Positions 28,479 to 37,909 of a DNA stretch of 64,000 nt are shown in pieces; the first letter of the stretch is position 1; the number at the start of each line of letters is the position of its first letter. The notes below the pieces were generated by a model. It did no database searches. It was not told the DNA's origin and was given only the letters and a program-made list of their open reading frames with translations. The DNA comes from Aequorivita sp. (lineage in GTDB: Bacteria; Bacteroidota; Bacteroidia; Flavobacteriales; Flavobacteriaceae), in NCBI GenBank assembly GCA_002715485.1, contig PAZL01000040.1:42607-106606 (forward strand), in the 5' to 3' direction. The translations under genes and the position numbers were made by a program.

Positions 28479-29471
28479 GTGAAAGTAGCCGTAGTAATCT
28501 TAAATTGGAACGGAAAGGATTTGTTGGAGAAATTTCTGCCTTCGGTGGTGAGGTTTTCTTCCGAAGCCACTGTGTATGTCGTGGATAATGCTTCTTCTGA
28601 TGATTCCATTGTTTATGTTTCTGAATTTTTTCCTTCGGTAAAAATCATTCAAAACAAAGTGAATGGCGGTTATGCAAAAGGGTATAATGATGCTTTAAAG
28701 AACATTTCGGAAGATATTTTCGTTTTGTTGAATAGTGATGTAGAAGTCACAAAAAATTGGCTACCTCCAATACTTTCTGAATTTGAAAAAGACGCTTCCG
28801 TGGTGGGGGCCCAACCAAAGGTTTTGGATTACAAAAACAACGAGTATTTTGAATATGCAGGTGCGGCGGGCGGTTTTATTGACAAATACGGCTATCCCTA
28901 TTGCCGTGGGCGCGTTTTTAATACTTTGGAAAAAGATATGGGTCAGTATAACGATGTTTCACAGATTTTCTGGGCTTCGGGCGCTTGCATGTTCGTGAAG
29001 GCAAAAGCTTTTTGGCAAGCAGGCGGACTTGATGAAGATTACTTTGCGCATCAAGAAGAAATAGATCTTTGTTGGCGATTACAAGCAAAGGGTGGAAAAA
29101 TACTTTACGTGGGCGCTTCGGAAGTTTATCATGTGGGCGGGGCAACACTTGCAACATTAAATCCTAAAAAGACGTTCTATAATTTTCGAAATTCCCTATT
29201 AAATCTACTTAAAAATGCAGCAGGCACAAAAGCTTTTACAGCATTATTTGTACGAATGCTTCTAGACGGTTTGGCCGCTTTTCAATTTTTATTTCAAGGA
29301 AAACCAAAACATTTTTTCGCAATCATAAAAGCACATTTTAGTTTTTATAAACTGCTGCCAAAATTTATAAAAAAAAGGGAAGTATTTTCTTCAACTTTGA
29401 AATACCACACAATTAAATCCATTGTATTCCAATACTTTATTTTAAAAAAAGAACATTTTAATAAACTATAA
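28479..29471 (+). CDS. Glycosyltransferase family 2
   Basis: 'KVAVVILNWNGKDLLEKFLPSVV', 'VYVVDNASSDDSI', 'FVLLNSDVEVTKNWLPPILSEF'; GTG start. Confidence 0.93.
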   Translation: MKVAVVILNWNGKDLLEKFLPSVVRFSSEATVYVVDNASSDDSIVYVSEFFPSVKIIQNKVNGGYAKGYNDALKNISEDIFVLLNSDVEVTKNWLPPILSEFEKDASVVGAQPKVLDYKNNEYFEYAGAAGGFIDKYGYPYCRGRVFNTLEKDMGQYNDVSQIFWASGACMFVKAKAFWQAGGLDEDYFAHQEEIDLCWRLQAKGGKILYVGASEVYHVGGATLATLNPKKTFYNFRNSLLNLLKNAAGTKAFTALFVRMLLDGLAAFQFLFQGKPKHFFAIIKAHFSFYKLLPKFIKKREVFSSTLKYHTIKSIVFQYFILKKEHFNKL

Positions 29472-29569
29472 CTTAAAGTATTGTTAATCGTTTTTTAAGC
29501 GACTGCTATTTTAATAATTTTGGTTCAGAATTATTGAAACAAACAATCTAATATAACACTTAACAAATT

Positions 29570-30430
29570 ATGAAGAAACTATTGATTCTAGCAATGTGTT
29601 CTGGTTTAGTTTTTACTTCTTGCGTTTCAAAGAAGAAATATGCTGAACTTGAAGCAAAACAACAAAACACCCAGGATTTGCTGAATACGGCAACGGTTAA
29701 ATTGAATGACTGTCTTACCGAAAGAGCAGCGGCTACAGCCCGTGCTAAGCAACTTGAAGAGCGTTTGGCAGATATGAAAAAGACTAACGAAGATCTTATC
29801 CAAAGTTCAAAAGAACTTACTATGTTGACCTCTAAAGGTGCTACCAACCTTGAAAAATCTTTGGAAAGTCTAAAAGAAAAAGACTTGAAAATTACACGTT
29901 TGCAGGATGCACTTAACAAAAAAGATAGCGTAACACTTGCGCTGGTAACTAGTCTTAAAAGAGAAGTGGGTATAAATGATCCAGACATTGAAGTAAATGT
30001 TGAAAAAGGTGTGGTTTATATTTCACTTTCAGATAAAGTTTTATTTAAGTCAGGAAGCTACCAGATTTCTTCAAGAGCTAATGAAATTTTAGGAAAAGTT
30101 GCCAAAGTAATCAATGGTAAACCTGACTTTGAGGCAATGGTTGAAGGACACACAGATAATGTACCTTATAAAAGCGGGGTATTGTTAGACAACTGGGATT
30201 TAAGTGTAAAGCGTGCTACAGCTATCGTAAGAGCCCTGCAGGATTTAGGCATTGCACCGGAAAGATTGGTTGCTGCAGGTCGTGGAGAGTACGATCCATT
30301 AGTACCAAATACCACTGCTGAAAACAGAGCTACCAATAGACGTACACGTATTTTGGTACTTCCTAAAATCGATCAGTTCTATGATATGATTGAAAAAGAA
30401 ATGAAAAACTTAGAAGCTGGCGGAAACTAA
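29570..30430 (+). CDS. OmpA family peptidoglycan-binding lipoprotein
   Basis: Lipobox 'LVFTSCVSKKKYAELEAKQ', C-terminal OmpA domain 'MVEGHTDNVPYKSGVLLDNWDLSVKRATAIVRAL...GRGEYDPLVPNTTAENRATNRRTRI'. Confidence 0.93.
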   Translation: MKKLLILAMCSGLVFTSCVSKKKYAELEAKQQNTQDLLNTATVKLNDCLTERAAATARAKQLEERLADMKKTNEDLIQSSKELTMLTSKGATNLEKSLESLKEKDLKITRLQDALNKKDSVTLALVTSLKREVGINDPDIEVNVEKGVVYISLSDKVLFKSGSYQISSRANEILGKVAKVINGKPDFEAMVEGHTDNVPYKSGVLLDNWDLSVKRATAIVRALQDLGIAPERLVAAGRGEYDPLVPNTTAENRATNRRTRILVLPKIDQFYDMIEKEMKNLEAGGN

Positions 30431-30453
30431 TTTCCAAAAAGCAGAATAATTTT

Positions 30454-30482
30454 AAAACCCGGTCTTTTTGGCCGGGTTTTTT
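30454..30482 (+). terminator. Rho-independent terminator
   Basis: AAAACCCGG-TCTTTTTGG-CCGGGTTTTTT. Confidence 0.8.
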
Positions 30483-30564
30483 ATTGCTACTTACAAGACA
30501 ATCTTTTGAAAGGTTTTTGTATCTTAGATAGGAATATGAAACCTTTACAAATATTTAAAAAGAA

Positions 30565-30900
30565 ATGGAAGAATTCAGAACCAATTGGACCCGCGAAGAA
30601 TTAAAAGCCTATATTTTGCTTTACTGTGCCTATGCCAACTTTGTTGAGACAAAAGATGAAAAAGATTTCATAAAATCAAAAGTTGGTGAAGAAAAATACC
30701 GTCAGGTTCATAAGGAGTTTGATCAAGACAATGATTACCAACGCATCCAAAAAATTCAACACACCATATCTCGTTACGATTATTCTAAAAGTGAAATAGA
30801 CCGACTTTTTGAAAATATTAAAAAAATGTTTCTTGCTGACGGTTCCATCGATATCCTCGAGGAAAACATTTACCGCGGATTACAACATTTGTTGAAGTAA
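30565..30900 (+). CDS. Conserved helical hypothetical protein
   Basis: 111 aa 'TREELKAYILLYCAYANFVETKDEKDFIKSKV'; good coding character, no firm family. Confidence 0.65.
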   Translation: MEEFRTNWTREELKAYILLYCAYANFVETKDEKDFIKSKVGEEKYRQVHKEFDQDNDYQRIQKIQHTISRYDYSKSEIDRLFENIKKMFLADGSIDILEENIYRGLQHLLK

Positions 30901-30986
30901 TTTTATATCCTGAAACTATCAGCAAATCTGAAATAAATATCATTGAAAAATTCTACGAAGCCTTTGCAGATTTAGACGCAGAGCGT

Positions 30987-31406
30987 ATGCTTGAATGGTA
31001 CCACGATGATGTTACTTTTGAAGATCCTGCCTTTGGAGTTTTAAAAGGAGAAGAGGCCAAAAACATGTGGCGCATGCTCTGCCAAACTCAACAGGGAAAA
31101 GATTTTAAAGTAATAACCTCAAACATAGAATATACCCCCGAATCTGGAAAGGCACGTTGGGAAGCTTATTACACATTTAGCAAAACGGGAAGGAAAGTTC
31201 ACAATGTAATTAACGCAACTTTCAAGTTCAAGGACGGAAAAATTATAAACCATTTAGATAGGTTCAGTCTTTACAGATGGTCCAAACAAGCATTGGGGCT
31301 AAAAGGATTCTTGGTAGGCTGGACAGCGTTTTTCAGAAAAAAATTGAACAAACAAACACGCTTTTTACTTTCAGAATTTCAGAAAAAACAAACTACTCAA
31401 AGTTAA
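30987..31406 (+). CDS. NTF2/SnoaL-like protein; true N-terminus probably lies upstream (about 30900-30942)
   Basis: 'WYHDDVTFEDPAFGVLKGEEAKNMWRML' NTF2-like. The in-frame upstream translation ILYPETISKSEINIIEKFYEAFADLDAER supplies the usual N-terminal helix. Confidence 0.8.
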   Translation: MLEWYHDDVTFEDPAFGVLKGEEAKNMWRMLCQTQQGKDFKVITSNIEYTPESGKARWEAYYTFSKTGRKVHNVINATFKFKDGKIINHLDRFSLYRWSKQALGLKGFLVGWTAFFRKKLNKQTRFLLSEFQKKQTTQS

Positions 31407-32020
31407 ATTTCCAAACTTCCTTTTCCTTCCCTAACTACAACTGGTTCTAGCCCCGTAAGATCAATTACCGTAGAAGCAATATTGCCACCATACCCTCCAT
31501 CAATAACCAAATCTACCAAATTGTCCCATTTCTCTAGAATAAGTTCGGGGTCGGTAGTGTACTCAATTACCTCATCCTCATCCTTTATAGATGTGGAAAT
31601 GATAGGATTGCCTAGTTCATGAACTATAGCCCGTGTTATGGAATTATCTGGAACCCGAATACCAACTTCCTTTTTCTTTTTAAAAACCGTTGGAAGGTTA
31701 TTATTACCGGGGAGTATAAAAGTATAGGGTCCAGGAAGATTTCGCTTTAATATTTTGAAAGTAGGGGTATCTATTTGCTTCACATAATCGCTAAGATTAC
31801 TTAAATCTTCGCAAACAAAGGAGAAGTTAGCTTTTTCCAGTTTCACTCCACGAAGTTGTGCCACACGCTCCATTGCGCGATTGTTGTTTATATCGCAACC
31901 CAATGCATACACTGTATCACTGGGATAAATGATTACTCCGCCATCGCGAAGAATTTTTACAACCCGCTTTATTTCTTTGGGGTTGGGATTTTCTTCGTAT
32001 ATCTTAATAAATTCAGCCAT
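31403..32020 (-). CDS. L-threonylcarbamoyladenylate synthase (TsaC/Sua5/YciO family)
   Basis: 'EIKRVVKILRDGGVIIYPSDTVYALGCDINNNRAMERVAQLRGVKLEKANFSFVCEDLSNLSDYVKQID'. Confidence 0.87.
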   Translation of the reverse strand: MAEFIKIYEENPNPKEIKRVVKILRDGGVIIYPSDTVYALGCDINNNRAMERVAQLRGVKLEKANFSFVCEDLSNLSDYVKQIDTPTFKILKRNLPGPYTFILPGNNNLPTVFKKKKEVGIRVPDNSITRAIVHELGNPIISTSIKDEDEVIEYTTDPELILEKWDNLVDLVIDGGYGGNIASTVIDLTGLEPVVVREGKGSLEI

Positions 32021-32026
32021 TCTATT

Positions 32027-32239
32027 TTAGTTTTTTTTGTTTACTTCACTTTCAAGTTTTAAAACTTTATCTCCATCAGTTTGCTCAATATAGAGTGCTT
32101 TGTTCCCATCTTCGCCTTTTCGTGTAATTATATTTCCTTTTATGGTTTTGGTAATTTCTTCGGAAAAAGTTTCGATTACTTTTCCCTCGGCCTCGCCACT
32201 GCCCCATTTCCACGTTACTTTTGAACCTTTCCGAATCAT
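32027..32239 (-). CDS. DUF2945 / HVA1-TUDOR domain small protein
   Basis: 'KGSKVTWKWGSGEAEGKVIETFSEEITKTIKGNIITRKGEDGNKALYIEQTDGDKVLKLESEV'. Confidence 0.85.
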   Translation of the reverse strand: MIRKGSKVTWKWGSGEAEGKVIETFSEEITKTIKGNIITRKGEDGNKALYIEQTDGDKVLKLESEVNKKN

Positions 32240-32342
32240 ATTTTTATTTAAAGTTACTTCATTTTTTATAAAATAAATATTCCTTTCAAATTCTTAACAT
32301 AAAACAACTTTTAAGACGTTATTGAAAAAACAAAAGTTTCAT

Positions 32343-33215
32343 ATGAAAAAACTGCTCATTATAATTCTTCTTTTCGGAATTCAAATTAGTTTCATTTCCT
32401 GTTCCAAAGATAACGACACAACTACTACAGATTCTTTAGCTGAGAAAACCATGCTAAATGTTTCTTACGGAAATAATTCACTTCAAAAATATGACCTCTA
32501 TCTTCCTGCTAATCGATCTTCAAATAAAACCAAAGTTATTATGCTTGTTCACGGTGGTGGGTGGACCGGTGGCGATAAGGCTGACATGGATTTCTTTATT
32601 TCCTATATAAAGCAAAGACATCCCGACTATGCTATAGTAAATATAAACTATGTGCTTGCCGATATAAACACTCCGGCCTTTCCCAACCAATTCTTGGATG
32701 TGGATGCCATTATCAATAAATTAACCTCCGAAAAGAATGAGCTACAAATTCTGCCAGAATTTGCTTTAGTAGGAGCCAGTGCGGGTGCGCACATTTCTTT
32801 AATGTATGATTATGTATATGATACCGACGACCAAGTAAAAATAGTTGGCAATATTGTTGGGCCCACAGATTTTACAGATCCATTTTATAGTAACAACCCA
32901 AATTTTCCGGTGCTAATGGCTGCTTTGGTGGACGAGGGTGCTTATCCTCCAGGAACAAATTATGCTGAAGTTTTAAGTCCAGCACTACGAGTTTCAAATA
33001 TCAGCAGCCCTACGTTGCTTTTCTACGGAAATGCGGATCCTTTAGTCCCTCTAACGAATGGAACCACTTTAAATGCAGCGCTAAATAATTCTCAGATAGA
33101 CCACAGTTTTACAGTTTATGATGGCGGTCACGGAGATTGGGCACAAAGCGATATTGAAAATATGCAGGAGCAAATAAGCACCTTTATCGACACCTATTTA
33201 AAAGTTATGAATTGA
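32343..33215 (+). CDS. Alpha/beta hydrolase lipoprotein (BD-FAE/carboxylesterase-like)
   Basis: 'VIMLVHGGGWTGGDKADMDFF', 'LVGASAGAHISLMYDY' HGGG oxyanion and GxSxG motifs; lipobox 'SFISCSKDND'; ORF track start 32322, internal ATG 32343 likely. Confidence 0.87.
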   Translation: MKKLLIIILLFGIQISFISCSKDNDTTTTDSLAEKTMLNVSYGNNSLQKYDLYLPANRSSNKTKVIMLVHGGGWTGGDKADMDFFISYIKQRHPDYAIVNINYVLADINTPAFPNQFLDVDAIINKLTSEKNELQILPEFALVGASAGAHISLMYDYVYDTDDQVKIVGNIVGPTDFTDPFYSNNPNFPVLMAALVDEGAYPPGTNYAEVLSPALRVSNISSPTLLFYGNADPLVPLTNGTTLNAALNNSQIDHSFTVYDGGHGDWAQSDIENMQEQISTFIDTYLKVMN

Positions 33216-33221
33216 AATTTT

Positions 33222-35540
33222 TTAATCTAAAATTTTCAGTTTAGCGAAGCGAAGCAAAAGCTTTTTCAAGCCACCGTTTTCAAAATCAATTTCCGCTTTT
33301 GTATCGGCGCCTACGCCTTCGATTTTAAGAATTTTTCCTTTTCCGAAGCGAACATGCTCTACCATTGTCCCCGTCTTTAGGTTAGCATCTTCTGCATTAA
33401 AATTTTTATCGGTATCGCTTGTTACGGGCTTCAATCTTCGCAATTTTCGAAGCTGAGCCTCTGTTGGTCCCGTTGGGGCTTTACCAGAAACAGGCTTCCG
33501 CAATCGCAGCTTGCTGTGGTCAACCTCATCAAAAATATCGGCATCCAAAAGAGGTTTGTAGCGGTTTTCTGTAATTGGGGTTAGATATTCTAAAAAGCTT
33601 TCATCAATTTCCTCGATAAAACGACTCGGCTCGGCATCAATCAATTTTCCCCAACGGTAGCGCGATTGGGTATAAGTCAAATATGCCTGTTTCTCGGCTC
33701 GGGTTAGGGCAACGTAAAAAAGTCTTCGCTCTTCTTCCAACTCGCTCCGGGAATTCATATTCATCCCACTGGGGAATAGATCTTCTTCCATACCTACAAT
33801 GTAAACGTAAGGGAATTCCAAACCCTTTGCCAAATGCACCGTCATTAAGGCAACGCGGTCGCTATCGCCTTTGTCATTATCCAAATCTGTTGCTAAGGCT
33901 ACATCTTCCATAAATTCCGAAAGGGAACCCGTAGCATCGGCAATTTCTTTTTGCTCTTCCACAAAATCGCGCATCCCGTTCAGCAGTTCCTCAATATTTT
34001 CAATACGCGCAATACCTTCGGGGGTTCCATCTTTTTTTAATTCCTGGAGTAAGCCTGTTTTTTTTGAAACATGTTCGGTAATCGTGAAAGCGTCATAATT
34101 TTGATTCAACACTTGGAAACTTTCAATCATTGTAACAAAATCCTCTAACTTGCTTTTAGTACCGGCATTAATCTTTAAATCAATTTTATCGATGTTTTTC
34201 ATCACCTCAAAAATTGAACGATTGTAATGGTTTGCGGCAACTATTAAACGTTCCATTGTTGTGTCTCCAATACCTCGTGCAGGATAATTAATAACACGTT
34301 TCAACGCCTCTTCATCCTTTGGGTTCAATACCAAACGTAAATAAGCAAGTACGTCTTTAATCTCTTTACGCTGATAAAAACTGAGACCTCCGTAAATTCT
34401 ATATGGAATGTCTTTCTTCCGAAGTGCATCCTCAATGGCACGGCTTTGCGCATTTGTTCGGTATAAAACTGCAAAGTCTCCATCCTTCAATTGATGGTTC
34501 ATTTTGTTTTCAAAAATGGAGCTCGCCACAAAACGGCCTTCGTCACCATCAGTCATAGTTCGGTTTACGAGGATTTTATTGCCTTCATCATTTGCCGTCC
34601 AAACTACTTTTTCAAGCCTAGTTTTATTTTTTTCGATGATGTTATTTGCAGCATTTACGATATTTTTGGTAGAACGGTAATTTTGTTCCAAACGGAAAAC
34701 TTTTACATCGTCATAATCTTTTTGAAAATTTAAAATATTATTGATGTTCGCTCCGCGGAAAGCGTAGATACTCTGTGCATCATCACCTACTACACAGATA
34801 TTTTGGAACCTGTCAGAAAGTGCTCGCACAATCAAATACTGGCTGTGGTTGGTATCTTGGTACTCATCTACCAAAATATAGCGGAAACGGTTTTGGTATT
34901 TTGCCAAAACATCTGGAAAACGCGTTAAAAGTTCGTTCGTTTTCAGCAGAAGGTCATCAAAATCCATTGCACCAGCCTTGAAACATTTATCAACATAGGC
35001 TTTGTAAATATCGCCGAGACGTGGCATTTTTGCCATCGCATCGGCTTCTATCAACTCAGGATTGTTGAAGTACGCCTTAACAGTAATCAAACTGTTTTTA
35101 TAGGAAGATATTCGGGAATAAACCTGCTTGTACTTATAAACGTCTTTATCCAGGTTCATCTCCTTTATTACAGAGCGGATTACACTGTGTGAATCTTGGG
35201 TGTCATAAATTGTAAAATTTGATGGATAGCCCAGCTTATCAGCCTCAAATCGAAGGATCTTTGCAAAAATACTGTGGAAGGTTCCCATCCAAAGATTTTT
35301 TGCTTCACTGGCCCCCACAATTTTCGCGATACGGTTTTTCATTTCGCGAGCCGCTTTGTTTGTAAAGGTAAGTGCCAAAATATTAAATGGATCCACTCCT
35401 TGCGACATTAAATACGCAATGCGAAAGGTAAGCACTCGCGTTTTACCCGAACCGGCGCCGGCAATCACGATCATAGCACCGTCTTTTTGAAGTACGGGCG
35501 CACGCTGCGCGTCATTAAGTTCTTTTAAATATGCTTCCAA
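33222..35540 (-). CDS. UvrD/PcrA-type superfamily 1 DNA helicase
   Basis: 'LKELNDAQRAPVLQKDGAMIVIAGAGSGKTRVLTFRIAYLM', 'ILVDEYQDTN', 'VALMTVHLAKGLEFPYVYIVGMEEDLFPS'. ORF track starts at 35618; TTG at 35540 (MEAYLKELNDAQ) is the more likely start. Confidence 0.92.
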   Translation of the reverse strand: MEAYLKELNDAQRAPVLQKDGAMIVIAGAGSGKTRVLTFRIAYLMSQGVDPFNILALTFTNKAAREMKNRIAKIVGASEAKNLWMGTFHSIFAKILRFEADKLGYPSNFTIYDTQDSHSVIRSVIKEMNLDKDVYKYKQVYSRISSYKNSLITVKAYFNNPELIEADAMAKMPRLGDIYKAYVDKCFKAGAMDFDDLLLKTNELLTRFPDVLAKYQNRFRYILVDEYQDTNHSQYLIVRALSDRFQNICVVGDDAQSIYAFRGANINNILNFQKDYDDVKVFRLEQNYRSTKNIVNAANNIIEKNKTRLEKVVWTANDEGNKILVNRTMTDGDEGRFVASSIFENKMNHQLKDGDFAVLYRTNAQSRAIEDALRKKDIPYRIYGGLSFYQRKEIKDVLAYLRLVLNPKDEEALKRVINYPARGIGDTTMERLIVAANHYNRSIFEVMKNIDKIDLKINAGTKSKLEDFVTMIESFQVLNQNYDAFTITEHVSKKTGLLQELKKDGTPEGIARIENIEELLNGMRDFVEEQKEIADATGSLSEFMEDVALATDLDNDKGDSDRVALMTVHLAKGLEFPYVYIVGMEEDLFPSGMNMNSRSELEEERRLFYVALTRAEKQAYLTYTQSRYRWGKLIDAEPSRFIEEIDESFLEYLTPITENRYKPLLDADIFDEVDHSKLRLRKPVSGKAPTGPTEAQLRKLRRLKPVTSDTDKNFNAEDANLKTGTMVEHVRFGKGKILKIEGVGADTKAEIDFENGGLKKLLLRFAKLKILD

Positions 35541-35701
35541 AACTTCATTTTCTTCAAGTTGTGAAAATAGCCATAATGAAACATTTATGGAAAACGATTT
35601 TGTAGAAATTATAAACAAATAATTTCAATGAAAAGATGCTTTAAGACAAAACAATTTTCCAAAACCTTATAATTTTAAATACCTTTATAAAAAAACTATA
35701 A

Positions 35702-37318
35702 ATGGATTCTATTCTATCTTTTCTGTCCCAAATTTCTTGGTGGGCTTGGATTCTCTTTTTTCTTTTAATTGTTGCCATTAGAGACATTTTTTTCAATAAG
35801 CACCATACTATTAGCCATAACTTCCCTGTAATAGGCCATATTCGATATATGTTGGAAAGCATTGGGCCAGAACTTAGACAGTACATAGTAGCAAACAACC
35901 GCGAGGAGCTTCCTTTTAATAGAATTGAGCGCGGCTGGATTTACGCTTCCGCAAAAAATGAAAATAATTATGAGGGTTTCGGTACCGATCGCGATATATA
36001 TGAGCCCAATTATATTTTTATAAACAATTCGCTGCTTCCATTCAAAGTTGAAAAAGACAACCCAAACTATAAAAACCCTTATTTTTTGCCTTGCGCAAAG
36101 GTAATGGGCAGTTACCATAAACGTAAACGCCCTTACCGTCCTGCGTCTGTAATCAATGTTTCAGCCATGAGTTTTGGGTCTTTATCGGCACGGGCTGTTG
36201 AATCATTAAATAGAGGCTGTGCATTGGCGTATGCGTATCACAATACTGGTGAAGGTGGTCTGTCACCATATCACAAAACCGGTGCAGATGTTATTTTTCA
36301 TTTTGGAACTGGATATTTCGGGGTGCGGGACGAACATGGCAATTTCTCAATGGAAAAAATTGTAAAGCTCGTTACTGAAAACCCCCAAGTTAGGGCTATT
36401 GAAGTAAAGCTATCCCAAGGTGCAAAACCAGGGAAAGGAGGTGTTTTGCCAGGGTCCAAAATTACAGAGGAAATTGCAGAGATTAGACACGTCCCCTTAG
36501 GGAAAGATGTGCTATCCCCACCTACACATTCTGCTTTTACCGGCGTAAAAGGCTTGGTAGAATTTGTGGAGAGCATAGCAGATGCTACTGGATTACCAGT
36601 AGGTATCAAATCTGCCGTTGGCCGCTTGGGAGAGTGGGAACAACTTGCAAAAATAATGAAAGAAACTGGCAAGGGTCCCGATTTTATTACGATTGATGGT
36701 GGTGAAGGCGGTACCGGAGCTTCCCCTCCCAGTTTTGCAGATCACGTATCATTACCTTGGCTTTTTGGATTTGCTGAAGTTTACAAGATCTTTAAAAAGC
36801 ACGATATCTGTGATAGGATTGTTTTTATAGGAAGCGGAAAGTTAGGTTTTCCTGCCAAAGCCGCTATGGCATTTTCAATGGGTGCTGATTTGATTAATGT
36901 TGCACGGGAGGCGATGATGAGTATTGGTTGTATTCAAGCGCAACAATGTCACACTAACAAATGTCCGAGTGGGGTGGCCACCCAAAATCAATGGCTACAA
37001 CGCGGTATTAACATTGAGGATAAATCGGTACGGGCGCATTTTTATTTTAAAAATTTCAGAAAAGAATTACTTGAAATGACGCACGCTTGTGGTTATGAGC
37101 ACCCATGCCAATTCACTATGGACGATGTGGACTTAACGGTAGGCGACAAAAATTTGATTAAAACGCTGTCGCAATCGTTTATGTACCACAAATGTGCTGT
37201 GCCTTTTGAAAGCATGAAAAGCTTATCCCATTGTGAATATTTAGGTGGAAACTATCATCAAAAGCAGGCTAAAAAAGAAGTAAAAGCAATGCGAAAAGAA
37301 AATAAGGTACGCTACTAA
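35702..37318 (+). CDS. FMN-binding glutamate synthase-family protein (GltB central/FMN domain type)
   Basis: 'SMSFGSLSARAVESLNRGCALAYAYHNTGEGGLSPYH', 'FITIDGGEGGTGASPPSFADHV', 'QAQQCHTNKCPSGVATQNQWLQRG'; N-terminal TM. Confidence 0.92.
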   Translation: MDSILSFLSQISWWAWILFFLLIVAIRDIFFNKHHTISHNFPVIGHIRYMLESIGPELRQYIVANNREELPFNRIERGWIYASAKNENNYEGFGTDRDIYEPNYIFINNSLLPFKVEKDNPNYKNPYFLPCAKVMGSYHKRKRPYRPASVINVSAMSFGSLSARAVESLNRGCALAYAYHNTGEGGLSPYHKTGADVIFHFGTGYFGVRDEHGNFSMEKIVKLVTENPQVRAIEVKLSQGAKPGKGGVLPGSKITEEIAEIRHVPLGKDVLSPPTHSAFTGVKGLVEFVESIADATGLPVGIKSAVGRLGEWEQLAKIMKETGKGPDFITIDGGEGGTGASPPSFADHVSLPWLFGFAEVYKIFKKHDICDRIVFIGSGKLGFPAKAAMAFSMGADLINVAREAMMSIGCIQAQQCHTNKCPSGVATQNQWLQRGINIEDKSVRAHFYFKNFRKELLEMTHACGYEHPCQFTMDDVDLTVGDKNLIKTLSQSFMYHKCAVPFESMKSLSHCEYLGGNYHQKQAKKEVKAMRKENKVRY

Positions 37319-37334
37319 AATTTAATAATAAATA

Positions 37335-37365
37335 TTGCCAAAATTTTAAAAACAACTTAAGTTTG
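37335..37365 (+). promoter_or_regulatory. Putative Bacteroidota promoter TTG-N20-TAAGTTTG
   Basis: TTG 37335-37337, TAAGTTTG 37358-37365, 19 nt before ATG 37385. Confidence 0.5.
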
Positions 37366-37384
37366 TTCACCAATAAAAAAATCG

Positions 37385-37909
37385 ATGGAAGAAGCTGCAC
37401 AAATTATTAGTTATGTCGCCTATTTGCTACCCGCTATTGTTGTGGGTATAATCGCCTATTTTTTCTTTAAAGGCCACACTGCAAATGAGGAAGGCCGCAG
37501 AAGGTATTTGGTTCAAAAAGAAGCACAGAAACAAGTATTGCCTCTTCGATTACAGGCGTATGAACGTATTACTTTATTTCTGGAGCGCATAGACCCAAAT
37601 AAACTATTGTTGCGAGTAAAACCATTTTCAGATTCTAAAGATGATTACGAAAACTTATTGGTGAAAAATATTGAGCAGGAATATGAACATAATTTAACAC
37701 AACAAATTTATGTAACTCCTGAGTGTTGGAACTTAGTGAACGCAGCTAAAAATGCAACAATACACGTAATTCGCCAAGGAGCAATGCGCGAAAAGGAAGG
37801 CAATGTAGACAAAATGCGGGAATGGTTATTACAGAATTTTATGGAAGAAGTTACACCATCACAGAAAGCTTTGGCATACGTTAAAAAAGAGGTAAGCGAA
37901 CTTTTTTAG
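37385..37909 (+). CDS. Membrane-anchored conserved hypothetical protein
   Basis: N-terminal TM 'ISYVAYLLPAIVVGIIAYFFFKGH', soluble helical domain. Confidence 0.7.
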   Translation: MEEAAQIISYVAYLLPAIVVGIIAYFFFKGHTANEEGRRRYLVQKEAQKQVLPLRLQAYERITLFLERIDPNKLLLRVKPFSDSKDDYENLLVKNIEQEYEHNLTQQIYVTPECWNLVNAAKNATIHVIRQGAMREKEGNVDKMREWLLQNFMEEVTPSQKALAYVKKEVSELF

